The notes beneath the pieces are model-generated. The model was not told the origin of the DNA. It saw only the letters and a list, made by a program, of their open reading frames with translations, and ran no database searches. This document shows, in pieces, positions 6,119-13,995 of a DNA stretch of 14,019 nt. The stretch is from Bacillota bacterium (GTDB taxonomy: Bacteria; Bacillota; Clostridia; Peptostreptococcales; Anaerovoracaceae), in the NCBI GenBank assembly GCA_021443825.1, contig JABUTE010000205.1, forward strand, positions 1 to 14,019. Reading direction: 5' to 3'. Position 1 is the stretch's first letter; each line of letters starts with the position of its first letter. Made by a program: the position numbers and the translations under genes.

Positions 6119-7447
6119 ATGACTTCAGCATTAGTCAGCAAAGAAAATATCGCAGTTAAGATCAGCCTTACCTTTACCGGCGAAGAATTCGACGCAGCTA
6201 CCGCAAAGGTTTTCCAGCAGCAGCGCGGACGGATCACCGTTAACGGCTTCCGTAAGGGCAAGGCTCCCAGAAGCATCATCGAAAAGATGTACGGCGAAGG
6301 CATCTTCTTCAGCGATGCCATCGACGATCTGGTAAACGAAGCTTATCCCAAGGCTTTGGAAGAGCTGGGCATCGAGCCCGTCGGCTTCCCCTCCCTTGAA
6401 CTGGGCGATGAGCCTCTTCACAAGGGCCAGGGCTTTGTAGCGACCATCACCATTCCCGTTGCTCCCACCGTAGAGGTCAAGGATTACAAGGGCGTCAAGG
6501 TAGAGCGCACCGTAAAGCATATCACCGAGGCCGATGTGGCAAAGGAACTGGAAGCAGAGCAGAAGAAGAATGCTGTTATGGCTTCCACCGATAAGGCTGC
6601 AGAGCTGAACGACACCGTTCTGTTCGATTATAAGGGCTTCGTCGGCGACGAGCAGTTCGAAGGCGGCACCGCAGACGGCGCTTCTCTTAAGCTGGGCTCC
6701 GGACAGTTCATTCCCGGCTTTGAAGACCAGCTGGTCGGCACCACCGCAGGCACCGACAAAGACGTGGTAGTCACCTTCCCTGAAAACTACCCCGCAGAAA
6801 ACCTGGCCGGCAAGGAAGCCGTATTCCACTGCCACATCCACGAAGTCAAGACCGAAAACCTGCCTGAGCTGAACGATCAGTTCGCTGTCGACTACACCGA
6901 TTTTGAGACCCTCGACGCCTACAAGGCCGATGTTCAGAAGAAGTTGGAAGAGGCTGCTGCAGGCGCTGCCGAATACGAAGGCAAGAACGCTGTCATCACC
7001 AAGGTCGTTGAAGCCAACGAAGCGTTCGATGTTCCCGAAGACATGGTAAACAACGAAGTTGAGAACATGTTCCAGGAAATGAAGCAGAACATGGCACAGC
7101 AGGGCATCGATATGAAGATGTACTGCCAGATCCTCAATACCTCCGAGGCGCAGATCAAGGAAGGCATGAAGGAAGATGCTCTGAAGCGGGTCAAGACCAG
7201 ACTCATCGTATTGGCTGTTGCCAAGGCCGAAGGTCTGGAAGCGACCGAAGAGGATATGGAAAACGAGCTGAAGGCCATGGCAGAGCAGTATGCCATCGAG
7301 CTGGAGCAGTTCAAGACCATGTTCGGCGAAGAGAACAAGAAGTATCTTAAAGAAGACATCTTAAGCCGTAAGGCCATCGATGTTATGTATCAGAATGCTG
7401 AGTTCACCGAAGTGGAAGATGCTCCCGCAGCAGATGAGACCAAGTAA
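6119..7447 (+). CDS. tig: Trigger factor, ribosome-associated chaperone and peptidyl-prolyl isomerase
   Basis: This 442-residue cytoplasmic chaperone meets nascent chains at the ribosome exit tunnel. The ribosome-docking signature GFRKGKAP is at residues 43-50, the same place as in E. coli. An FKBP-type isomerase domain runs from about 160 to 245 (DTVLFDYKGFVGDE to FPENYPAENLAGKEAVFHCHIHEVK), and a long helical C-terminal domain with the DVPEDMVNNEVE segment follows. Length is usual for the family. The frame is open to a TTG at 6083, but ATG 6119 with AGGAGG six bases before it (6107-6112) is clearly the start. It has its own consensus promoter. The gene leads the clpP-clpX-lon block, the standard order in many Clostridia, so co-regulation of folding and degradation is expected from context. 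Confidence 0.97.
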   Translation: MTSALVSKENIAVKISLTFTGEEFDAATAKVFQQQRGRITVNGFRKGKAPRSIIEKMYGEGIFFSDAIDDLVNEAYPKALEELGIEPVGFPSLELGDEPLHKGQGFVATITIPVAPTVEVKDYKGVKVERTVKHITEADVAKELEAEQKKNAVMASTDKAAELNDTVLFDYKGFVGDEQFEGGTADGASLKLGSGQFIPGFEDQLVGTTAGTDKDVVVTFPENYPAENLAGKEAVFHCHIHEVKTENLPELNDQFAVDYTDFETLDAYKADVQKKLEEAAAGAAEYEGKNAVITKVVEANEAFDVPEDMVNNEVENMFQEMKQNMAQQGIDMKMYCQILNTSEAQIKEGMKEDALKRVKTRLIVLAVAKAEGLEATEEDMENELKAMAEQYAIELEQFKTMFGEENKKYLKEDILSRKAIDVMYQNAEFTEVEDAPAADETK

Positions 7448-7487
7448 TTCAAAGCAGAAATACGATCTGAACAGATAATCAACACAC

Positions 7488-7526
7488 GGCGGGGCATTTT
7501 ATATGTTCCGCCTGCTTTTCATTTTA
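7488..7526 (+). terminator. Terminator or attenuator hairpin between tig and clpP
   Basis: GGCGGGGCAT (7488-7497) and ATGTTCCGCC (7503-7512) form a 10-bp RNA stem with two G-U pairs and loop TTTAT, followed by TGCTTTTCATTTT. The interrupted T-run suggests incomplete termination. As no clear promoter lies between this hairpin and clpP, partial read-through from tig is the simplest reading. Confidence 0.65.
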
Positions 7527-7543
7527 GGAAAGAGGTAACCATC

Positions 7544-8125
7544 ATGAATCTTGTGCCTATGGTCATCGAGCAGACTGCAAGAGGCGAACGTTCCTACGAC
7601 ATCTACTCCAGACTGCTGAAAGACAGAATCATCTTCCTGGAGGGAGAGATCAACGACGCAATGGCAAACCTGGTCGTCGCGCAGCTTCTTTTCCTCGAAT
7701 CGGAAGATCCCGACAAGGATATCAGCCTTTATATCAACAGCCCCGGCGGTGTTATCACCTCCGGTATGGCTATCTACGATACCATGCAATATATCAAGCC
7801 CGACGTTTCCACCATCTGCATCGGTATGGCTGCCTCTATGGCATCGGTGCTGCTGGCGGCAGGGGCAAAGGGCAAGCGCTATGTGCTGCCCAATGCCGAG
7901 GTGATGATCCATCAGCCCCTGGGCGGTATGCAGGGTCAGGCAGAGGATATGCGCATTCAGGCAGAGCACATCCTCAAGCTGAGAACCAAGCTGAACCGCA
8001 TTCTGGCAGAAAAAACCGGGCAGCCCCTTGCAACCATCGAAAAGGATACCGACAGAGATAACTATCTGGATGCAGAAGCTGCCGTTGCCTACGGTCTGGC
8101 CGATAAGGTAGTTGAAAAGAGATAA
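7544..8125 (+). CDS. clpP: ATP-dependent Clp protease proteolytic subunit
   Basis: This 193-residue serine peptidase assembles into the tetradecameric ClpP chamber, fed by ClpX, which is encoded next. The catalytic triad is intact: Ser98 in GMAASMAS, His123 in MIHQPLGG and Asp172 in TDRDNYLDA. The YINSPGG oxyanion-loop motif (63-69) and the handle helix are typical. The N-terminus MNLVPMVIEQTARGERSYDIYSRLL matches the family, including the short propeptide before the conserved P-V-I-E segment. AAAGAGG (7529-7535) lies 8 bases before the ATG. The stop is only 7 bases from the clpX start, so the two are surely co-transcribed. No CtsR or CIRCE heat-shock operator is recognisable upstream. Confidence 0.98.
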   Translation: MNLVPMVIEQTARGERSYDIYSRLLKDRIIFLEGEINDAMANLVVAQLLFLESEDPDKDISLYINSPGGVITSGMAIYDTMQYIKPDVSTICIGMAASMASVLLAAGAKGKRYVLPNAEVMIHQPLGGMQGQAEDMRIQAEHILKLRTKLNRILAEKTGQPLATIEKDTDRDNYLDAEAAVAYGLADKVVEKR

Positions 8126-8132
8126 GATAACA

Positions 8133-9401
8133 ATGGCAAAATATGATAAAGAAAAGAATCTGGTCTGCTCTTTTTGCGGAATGCCTCCTGCTGACGGAGA
8201 GCGTCTGATCGCAGGTCCGGATGTATATATCTGCAAGACCTGCATCGAGACCGCCATGGAGATATTTGCAGGCGAAGATGCCTTTTTAGAGGAAGAAGGG
8301 TCCGACCTTCTCGAAAACGAGACCCTTCCCACTCCCCGAGAGATCGTCGCGGCCCTTTCCGACTACGTGATCGAGCAGGATAAAGCCAAAAAGATCCTGG
8401 CAGTTGCGGTCTACAACCACTATAAGCGCATCAAACGGGAGCAGGAACAGAAAAAACTGCCCAAAAGTGAGCAGAACGACCAGATCGAGATCCAGAAGAG
8501 CAACATCATCATGGTCGGTCCCACAGGCTCCGGCAAGACTCTTCTTGCCCAGACCCTGGCAAGGCTGCTGGATGTGCCCTTTGCCATCGCCGATGCCACC
8601 GTTCTGACCGAAGCAGGCTACGTCGGCGAAGATGTCGAAAACATTCTGCTCAAGCTGCTGCAGGCGGCAGATTTCGATGTGGAAAAGGCCCAGAAGGGCA
8701 TCATCTATGTGGACGAGATCGACAAGATCGCCAAAAAGTCCGAAAACGTATCCATCACCCGCGATGTTTCCGGCGAAGGCGTGCAGCAGGCGCTTCTTAA
8801 GATCCTGGAGGGCACCGTTGCCAACGTTCCTCCCCAGGGCGGACGCAAGCACCCCATGCAGGAATTCATCCAGTTCGATACCACCAACGTGCTCTTCATC
8901 TGCGGCGGCGCCTTCGATGGCCTGGACAAGATCATTCAGCGCCGCATCGGCGAAAAAAACATCGGCTTCAATTCCACCGTGGTATCGGTCAAGGAAGACG
9001 ATCCCCATATTCTGGACCAGGTCCAGTCAGAGGATTTCCTGAAGTTCGGCCTGATTCCCGAATTCATCGGCCGTCTGCCGGCCGTTGCCGTTCTCGATCA
9101 GTTGTCAAAGGAAGCGCTGGTTCGCATCATCAGCGAGCCGAAGAATTCCCTCTTAAAGCAGTATAAGGCGCTGCTTGAGATGGACGGCGTAGAGCTGGAG
9201 ATCACCGACGATGCCCTGCAGCGTGTCGCCGAAAAGGCCCTTGAAAAGAAGACCGGCGCAAGAGGTCTTCGCAGCATTCTGGAGCAGAGAATGACCGACA
9301 TCATGTTCGATATTCCCTCCAGAAAAGATATTCGAAAGGTAACTGTCACCGCCGAGACCATCGACGGCAGTGAGCCGCAGCTGCAGCTGGCCGAAAACTA
9401 G
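8133..9401 (+). CDS. clpX: ATP-dependent Clp protease, ATP-binding unfoldase subunit ClpX
   Basis: This 422-residue AAA+ unfoldase recognises tagged substrates and threads them into ClpP. The N-terminal zinc-binding domain has Cys12, Cys15, Cys34 and Cys37. Walker A is GPTGSGKT (129-136), the pore loop GYVGED is at 162-167, Walker B is IIYVDE (190-195), the arginine-finger region is IIQRRIGEK, the ClpP-docking loop IGF is at 277-279, and sensor 2 is GARGLRS. ATG 8133 is chosen over an in-frame TTG at 8112, which lies inside clpP, because MAKYDKEKNLVCSFCG matches the usual N-terminus. The ribosome binding site is weak (AGAGAT), so it probably depends on coupling with clpP, 7 bases upstream. 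Confidence 0.98.
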   Translation: MAKYDKEKNLVCSFCGMPPADGERLIAGPDVYICKTCIETAMEIFAGEDAFLEEEGSDLLENETLPTPREIVAALSDYVIEQDKAKKILAVAVYNHYKRIKREQEQKKLPKSEQNDQIEIQKSNIIMVGPTGSGKTLLAQTLARLLDVPFAIADATVLTEAGYVGEDVENILLKLLQAADFDVEKAQKGIIYVDEIDKIAKKSENVSITRDVSGEGVQQALLKILEGTVANVPPQGGRKHPMQEFIQFDTTNVLFICGGAFDGLDKIIQRRIGEKNIGFNSTVVSVKEDDPHILDQVQSEDFLKFGLIPEFIGRLPAVAVLDQLSKEALVRIISEPKNSLLKQYKALLEMDGVELEITDDALQRVAEKALEKKTGARGLRSILEQRMTDIMFDIPSRKDIRKVTVTAETIDGSEPQLQLAEN

Positions 9402-9442
9402 ACATAAGACCCGTTTACCAGATCCTGAAGGAAAGGAGAAAT

Positions 9443-11785
9443 ATGGCAGACGATCAGACTATCGAAACAAAAAAGACGGAGATCCTGCCTCTGATCGCCC
9501 TCAGAGGTGTGAGCGTTTTTCCCGCGACCGAGGTCCGCTTTGATGTGGGCAGAGAAAAATCCGTGCAGGCTCTGGAGAAGGCCCTGAACGAGAATTCCAC
9601 TCTCTTTCTGACCAATCAGAAGGATATGGACATCGATCTGCCCGTCGGAAAAGATCTTTATACCACCGGCACGGTGGTCAGGGTCAAGCGGGTGCTGCGC
9701 ATGCCCGGAGAGCATTTGCGCGTTCACGTGCAGGGGCAGTACCGCGCCAAGATCAAACGGATCATCCAGGAAAACCCGTATTTTGCCTGTGAGGTAACAC
9801 CCATCGAAGAGCTTACGGTCGAACCCTCCGGCATGACCACAGAGGTCCATGCCCTGATCCGCACCTGTGAAGAGCTGCTGGGGCAGTACAAGACCATCCA
9901 TCCCGTTCCCGGAACGGAGGATTTTCACGGCTTTTCCAAAGATGTGCAGCCCGGCTATGCGGCAGACTATGCCGCCTCTCAGATCGAGCTGAATCTGGAG
10001 GATTATCAGAAGGTCCTGGCGGCCACCGCCCCCCTGCGGCGTCTTCGCCTGGTGGTAAAGCTGCTGGGCAAAGAGACCCGTATCGCCGAGTACGAAAAGG
10101 AACTCAATGCCAAGCTGCAGGCAAAGCTGACCAAGGCCCAGAAAGAAAACTATCTGCGTGAGCAGATGCACAATATTCAGGAGGAGCTGGGGCAAAACGA
10201 CGATATCCGCTCCGAAGCAGAAGAGTGGAGCAAAAAGCTGAAAAAGCTGAAGCTTTCTTCCGAGATCACCGAAAAGATCCAAAAGGATATCGACCGGGCC
10301 TCCAGGCTGCCCTCATATTCCTCCGATCTCCCGGTGCTTCGCACCCTGCTGGAGACCGTGCTGGAGCTTCCCTGGAACAAGTCTCTTACCGAGCCCCGCA
10401 CCATCGAACAGTCGCAGCAGATCCTGGAAGAAGACCACTACGGTCTGGAAAAGGTCAAGGAGCGCATCATCGAGTTTCTGGCCGTGCAAAAGCTTGCCGG
10501 TATGGAAAAGAGTCCCATCCTTTGCCTGGTAGGTCCTCCGGGCGTCGGAAAGACCTCCATCGCAAAATCCATCGCAAGAGCTACCGGACGCAAGTTCGTT
10601 CGCATGTCTTTGGGCGGCGTACGCGATGAAGCCGAGATCCGCGGCCACAGAAGGACCTATGTCGGAGCCATTCCCGGCAGGATCATCACCTCCATTCGCG
10701 ACTGCAAGAGCTGCGACCCCGTCTTTCTCTTCGACGAGATCGATAAGATCGGCGCCGACTACAAGGGAGACCCTGCGGCGGCTCTGCTGGAGGTGCTTGA
10801 CCCCGAGCAGAATAAGGACTTCGTCGACCACTATCTGGAGGTCCCCTTCGATCTTTCCAGAGTCATGTTCATCACCACGGCCAATACCACCGATACCATT
10901 CCCCGTCCGCTGCTGGACCGCATGGAGATCATCGAGCTTTCCAGCTACACGGGAGAAGAAAAGCTGAACATCGCAAAGAAGTATCTGGTGCCCAAGCAGC
11001 TGAAGGCCCACGGCCTTGAAGATCGCGGTGCAGAGATCACCGAAGATGCCCTGCAGGAGATCATCAACTCCTACACCCGCGAATCCGGGGTGCGTGGCCT
11101 GGAAAAGCAGATCGCCCAGGTATGCCGCAAGATCGTTCTTAAGGTGGTAAAAGAAGAGCCGGGCCCCTATACCGTAACGGCCGATCAGCTGGAAGCGCTG
11201 CTGGGCAAAAAGCGTTACTTCTATGATAAGCAGCTGCAGCAGAACGAAGTGGGTGTCGCCACAGGTCTTGCCTGGACCTCGGTAGGCGGTGAAACGCTGT
11301 TCATCGAGACCTCCGTGCTTCCCGGCACGGGGCAGATCGTTCTTACGGGCCAGCTGGGCGATGTGATGAAGGAATCGGCGAAAACGGCTATCAGCTATGT
11401 GCGCTCTGTTGCAAGCCTCTATCAGCTGGAAGAGGATTTCTACAAGACAAAGGATATCCATATCCACATTCCCGAAGGAGCCACCCCCAAAGACGGTCCG
11501 TCTGCCGGCGTCACCATGTGCATCTCCGTGCTGTCGGCTCTGACCGGAAGACCGGTGCGAAAGGATATCGCCATGACAGGCGAGATCAGCCTTCGCGGCA
11601 GGATCCTGCCTGTAGGCGGCATTAAAGAGAAGCTGCTGGCAGCCCACCGCATGGGCATCCGCAAGATCATGCTTCCCGAAGAGAACAGCGCCGATCTGCA
11701 GGAGCTTCCCGCAAATATCCGCGAGCAGCTGGAATTCGTTCTGCTGAAGACGGCAGAAGACGCCATCCGTGAGGCACTGCTATGA
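9443..11785 (+). CDS. lon: ATP-dependent protease Lon (LonA type)
   Basis: This 780-residue cytoplasmic protease degrades damaged and regulatory proteins. The N-terminal substrate-binding domain starts with LPLIALRGVSVFP, followed by a coiled-coil linker (about 190-270, with REQMHNIQEELG). The AAA+ module has Walker A GPPGVGKT (364-371) and Walker B VFLFDE (427-432). The C-terminal peptidase domain carries the catalytic Ser687 in DGPSAG and Lys730 in GGIKEK, spaced as in E. coli Lon. No membrane segment is present, so it is LonA rather than LonB. AAAGGAG (9432-9438) precedes the ATG. The gap to clpX is 41 bases with no convincing promoter, and the stop overlaps the engB start by four bases (ATGA). 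Confidence 0.98.
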   Translation: MADDQTIETKKTEILPLIALRGVSVFPATEVRFDVGREKSVQALEKALNENSTLFLTNQKDMDIDLPVGKDLYTTGTVVRVKRVLRMPGEHLRVHVQGQYRAKIKRIIQENPYFACEVTPIEELTVEPSGMTTEVHALIRTCEELLGQYKTIHPVPGTEDFHGFSKDVQPGYAADYAASQIELNLEDYQKVLAATAPLRRLRLVVKLLGKETRIAEYEKELNAKLQAKLTKAQKENYLREQMHNIQEELGQNDDIRSEAEEWSKKLKKLKLSSEITEKIQKDIDRASRLPSYSSDLPVLRTLLETVLELPWNKSLTEPRTIEQSQQILEEDHYGLEKVKERIIEFLAVQKLAGMEKSPILCLVGPPGVGKTSIAKSIARATGRKFVRMSLGGVRDEAEIRGHRRTYVGAIPGRIITSIRDCKSCDPVFLFDEIDKIGADYKGDPAAALLEVLDPEQNKDFVDHYLEVPFDLSRVMFITTANTTDTIPRPLLDRMEIIELSSYTGEEKLNIAKKYLVPKQLKAHGLEDRGAEITEDALQEIINSYTRESGVRGLEKQIAQVCRKIVLKVVKEEPGPYTVTADQLEALLGKKRYFYDKQLQQNEVGVATGLAWTSVGGETLFIETSVLPGTGQIVLTGQLGDVMKESAKTAISYVRSVASLYQLEEDFYKTKDIHIHIPEGATPKDGPSAGVTMCISVLSALTGRPVRKDIAMTGEISLRGRILPVGGIKEKLLAAHRMGIRKIMLPEENSADLQELPANIREQLEFVLLKTAEDAIREALL

Positions 11786-12369
11786 AGATCACCAAAGTGG
11801 AATTCCTGACATCCGCAGTAAAAAGCAGCCAGTATCCGCCGGAGGATATCCCCGAGATCGCCTTTGCCGGACGCTCCAATGTGGGAAAATCTTCCTTGAT
11901 CAACCTGCTGACCAACAACAGAAGCATGGCAAAGGTCAGCTCCAGCCCCGGCAAGACCAGGACGATCAACTTCTTTCTCGTCAACGGGCAGTTTCGCATC
12001 GTCGACCTTCCCGGCTACGGCTACGCAAAGGTAGCCAAAAGCACATCGGAGGACTGGGGCCGCATGATGGAAGAATATCTGTCGCAGCGTCCTAACCTGA
12101 AAAAGGTGGTGCAGCTGGTGGATGTGCGCCATGAGCCAACCGCTCAGGACGTGCAGATGTACGACTATCTTCGCTACTACGGGCTGGACGGTATCGTGGT
12201 CGCCACCAAGGCCGATAAGGTCTCTCGCAGCGAGCTGAGCAGGAACCTTTCCGTGATCCGAAAAAAGCTGCAGTTAGAACAGGAAGACCGGGTCATTCCC
12301 GTATCCGCTTTGAAAAAGACAGGTGCCGACGAGCTTCTGACCTGCATGGACGAGGTGCTGTCGCTATGA
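11782..12369 (+). CDS. engB: Ribosome biogenesis GTPase EngB (YsxC/YihA)
   Basis: This 195-residue TRAFAC-class GTPase is needed for assembly of the large ribosomal subunit. The GTP-binding motifs are complete: G1 GRSNVGKSS (30-38), G2 in PGKTRTINFF (Thr61), G3 DLPG (75-78) followed by YGYAK, G4 TKAD (142-145) and G5 SAL (175-177). Length and the N-terminus MKITKVEFLTSAVKSSQYP are typical. The start overlaps the lon stop as ATGA, and the stop overlaps the next gene in the same way, so translation is probably coupled along lon-engB-DUF1232. The lon-engB pairing is widely conserved in Firmicutes. Confidence 0.97.
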   Translation: MKITKVEFLTSAVKSSQYPPEDIPEIAFAGRSNVGKSSLINLLTNNRSMAKVSSSPGKTRTINFFLVNGQFRIVDLPGYGYAKVAKSTSEDWGRMMEEYLSQRPNLKKVVQLVDVRHEPTAQDVQMYDYLRYYGLDGIVVATKADKVSRSELSRNLSVIRKKLQLEQEDRVIPVSALKKTGADELLTCMDEVLSL

Positions 12370-12698
12370 GGTTTCTGACATTTGCGGTCCTGCGCAGAAG
12401 GATCCGGGCGATTCCCATGCTGTTAAAAGATAAGCGGGTCCCGTTTCTCAAAAAGCTTCTGGTCATAGCAGGTCTGGTCTATCTGTTTCTTCCCCTGGAT
12501 CTGATCCCGCCGATCGTTCCGGTGTTCGGATTCCTGGACGATATCATCCTGTGGGTCTTTCTTCTTTATTACCTTCGGGATGAGCTTGATCAATACGACA
12601 TCGATACGCCGTCTGCCGATCCGTCGGTGAAATACAAAGACAAAAACGTAGTCGATGTGCACTATGCTGTAAAAGACGAGGAGAACAGCCATGAGTGA
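12366..12698 (+). CDS. YkvA/DUF1232 family small membrane protein
   Basis: This 110-residue protein has a basic N-terminus and two hydrophobic segments (about 28-44 and 49-70). The DUF1232 core is clear: a hydrophobic helix ending in PLDLIP (43-48), a short turn, then FGFLDDIILWVFLL (54-67). The family is widespread and its function is not established, so none is assigned. The C-terminal 35 or so residues are polar and charged and probably cytoplasmic. The ATG overlaps the engB stop by four bases, with GAGG about 10 bases upstream, and its end overlaps the hpt start by 8 bases. The tight overlaps show it is a real gene of this operon and not a chance open frame. Confidence 0.85.
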   Translation: MRFLTFAVLRRRIRAIPMLLKDKRVPFLKKLLVIAGLVYLFLPLDLIPPIVPVFGFLDDIILWVFLLYYLRDELDQYDIDTPSADPSVKYKDKNVVDVHYAVKDEENSHE

Positions 12699-13230
12699 AG
12701 TGAAGTACGATGTATCCGAGGTTCTGATCTCGGAAGAGCAGCTGAAACAAAGAGTAAAAGAGCTGGGCGCGCAGATCACGAAGGATTTTGAAGGCGAAGA
12801 GCTTCTTCTGGTCGGCATTCTCAAGGGCTCCGTTCCCTTCCTGGCCGACCTGATGCGCACCATCACGCTGGAAACAGTCAAACTGGATTTTATGGTCGTC
12901 TCCAGCTACGGAAGCGGCACGGTATCCTCCGGAAAGATCAATATCAAAAAAGATCTGGAGACTGATATTCGCGGCAAAAATGTCATCGTCGTCGAAGATA
13001 TCATCGACAGCGGCAATACCCTCTCCTGCCTGAAGGAAGTTCTTCTGCAAAGAGAGCCCAAGAGCCTTAAGATCGCCACCATGCTGGATAAGCCCTCCAG
13101 AAGACAGAGCCCCATCACCCCCGATTATTGCGGCTTTGCGGTGGAAGATAAGTTCATCGTCGGCTACGGTCTGGATCTGGATCAAAAATATCGCCATCTG
13201 CCCTATATTTCATGGGTGAAAACCGAGTAA
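12691..13230 (+). CDS. hpt: Hypoxanthine (guanine) phosphoribosyltransferase
   Basis: This 179-residue cytoplasmic enzyme salvages hypoxanthine or guanine by joining it to PRPP, giving IMP or GMP. The PRPP-binding loop VIVVEDIIDSGNTL (98-111) is canonical, with Ser in the position often held by Thr. Other family marks are LVGILKGSVPFLADLMR (40-56), the flexible-loop SSYG (71-74), the purine-binding region LDKPSRR (132-138) and DKFIVGYGLDLDQKYRHLPYI (153-173). GAGGAG (12678-12683) lies 7 bases before the ATG, inside the preceding gene, which it overlaps by 8 bases. In many Firmicutes hpt is next to tilS and ftsH; here it ends the lon-engB block instead. Confidence 0.96.
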   Translation: MSEVKYDVSEVLISEEQLKQRVKELGAQITKDFEGEELLLVGILKGSVPFLADLMRTITLETVKLDFMVVSSYGSGTVSSGKINIKKDLETDIRGKNVIVVEDIIDSGNTLSCLKEVLLQREPKSLKIATMLDKPSRRQSPITPDYCGFAVEDKFIVGYGLDLDQKYRHLPYISWVKTE

Positions 13231-13237
13231 AATAGGG

Positions 13238-13257
13238 TATAATGAAATAACCATTAT
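13238..13257 (+). promoter_or_regulatory. Possible -10 element of pduL within a short palindrome
   Basis: A perfect TATAAT lies at 13238-13243, 46 bases before the pduL start, but I find no good -35 at 16 to 18 bases upstream. ATAATG (13239-13244) and CATTAT (13252-13257) form an inverted repeat around AAATAAC, followed by TTTT. This could be an operator, or a weak AT-rich terminator for the hpt operon. Confidence 0.4.
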
Positions 13258-13288
13258 TTTTACAGTATCTTAAAGGAGAAAAAACGCA

Positions 13289-13861
13289 ATGGGTTACAAA
13301 GTTCCTGTAGGTGTATCCAACAAGCACCTCCATTTATCGCAGGCTGATCTGGAAGTTCTGTTTGGCGCAGGCCATCAGCTGACTGTTAAGAACATGCTCA
13401 AGCAGCCCGGTCAGTATGCAGCAGAAGAAAAGGTCGACATCGTAGGCCCCAAGACCACTCTGAAGGGTATCAGAGTTCTCGGACCCGTCAGAAAGCAGAC
13501 CCAGGTAGAGCTGGCTCTGACCGATGCAAGACAGCTGGGCGTCGCTGTTCCCGTAAGAGAAAGCGGCAAGCTGGAGGGCTCTGCTTCTGTTAAGCTGGTC
13601 GGCCCCTGCGGCGAAGTAGAACTGGCAGAAGGCGCTATCGCAGCTCTCAGACACATCCATCTCACCGCAGACCAGGCAAAGGAAGCCGGCGTCGTCGATA
13701 AGCAGATGGTAAGCGTAAAGGTCCTGGGCGAGAGAGGCCTGGTATTCGACAACGTTCTGATCAGAAGCGGCGAAGGCCACACTGCAGAATTCCACGTCGA
13801 TACCGATGAAGCCAACGCTGCAGGTCTGGGCAACAACGCAGAGGTCGAGATCCTTCTGTAA
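13289..13861 (+). CDS. pduL: Phosphate acyltransferase, PduL family
   Basis: This 190-residue enzyme exchanges an acyl group between CoA and phosphate (propionyl- or acetyl-phosphate), linking acyl-CoA to ATP formation by an acyl kinase. It has both PduL metal-site halves: H13 and H15 in NKHLHLS and H122 and H124 in RHIHL, plus the segments QPGQYAAEEKV (39-49), GPVRKQTQVE (65-74), VPVR.SG (87-93) and AEFHVDTDEANAA (166-178). The protein starts directly at the core (MGYKVPVGVSN), without the N-terminal peptide that targets PduL to microcompartments, and no shell genes are nearby, so a cytosolic housekeeping role is inferred. All seven arginine codons are AGA, unlike lon or clpX, which suggests high expression. 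AAGGAG (13273-13278) precedes the ATG. Confidence 0.93.
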   Translation: MGYKVPVGVSNKHLHLSQADLEVLFGAGHQLTVKNMLKQPGQYAAEEKVDIVGPKTTLKGIRVLGPVRKQTQVELALTDARQLGVAVPVRESGKLEGSASVKLVGPCGEVELAEGAIAALRHIHLTADQAKEAGVVDKQMVSVKVLGERGLVFDNVLIRSGEGHTAEFHVDTDEANAAGLGNNAEVEILL

Positions 13862-13883
13862 GCCCTGTTTGAAACGGCACACG

Positions 13884-13919
13884 AAACGCTTCTCCTGTTT
13901 CAGGGGAAGCGTTTTTTTT
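13884..13919 (+). terminator. Very strong Rho-independent terminator of pduL
   Basis: A 14-bp stem (13884-13897 with 13901-13914, one G-U pair, loop TTT) is followed by eight T in a row. ACGAAACG (13881-13888) and CGTTTCGT (13925-13932) would allow an alternative, competing pairing. Confidence 0.95.
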
Positions 13920-13966
13920 CGGACCGTTTCGTAAAAAAGAATGTTTTGAAAACAGACAAAAAGTGC

Positions 13967-13995
13967 TTGACAAGCTGAGCGCTGCGATGTATAGT
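13967..13995 (+). promoter_or_regulatory. Near-consensus sigma-A promoter for a gene beyond the window
   Basis: TTGACA (13967-13972, perfect) and TATAGT (13990-13995, five of six) are separated by 17 bases, and the upstream stretch is A-rich. The perfect palindrome TGTTTT-G-AAAACA (13942-13954) lies just before it. The start would be near 14002, so only some 18 transcribed bases are visible and the product cannot be told. Confidence 0.85.

Noticed and set aside
10313..11647. Long minus-strand open frame (444 residues) inside lon
   Set aside because: It lies antisense to the conserved ATPase and peptidase motifs of lon, has low-complexity composition typical of a reverse-frame shadow, and resembles no family.
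13289..13861. Part of a bacterial microcompartment locus
   Set aside because: No shell protein, aldehyde dehydrogenase or targeting peptide is present in or beside the gene within the window.
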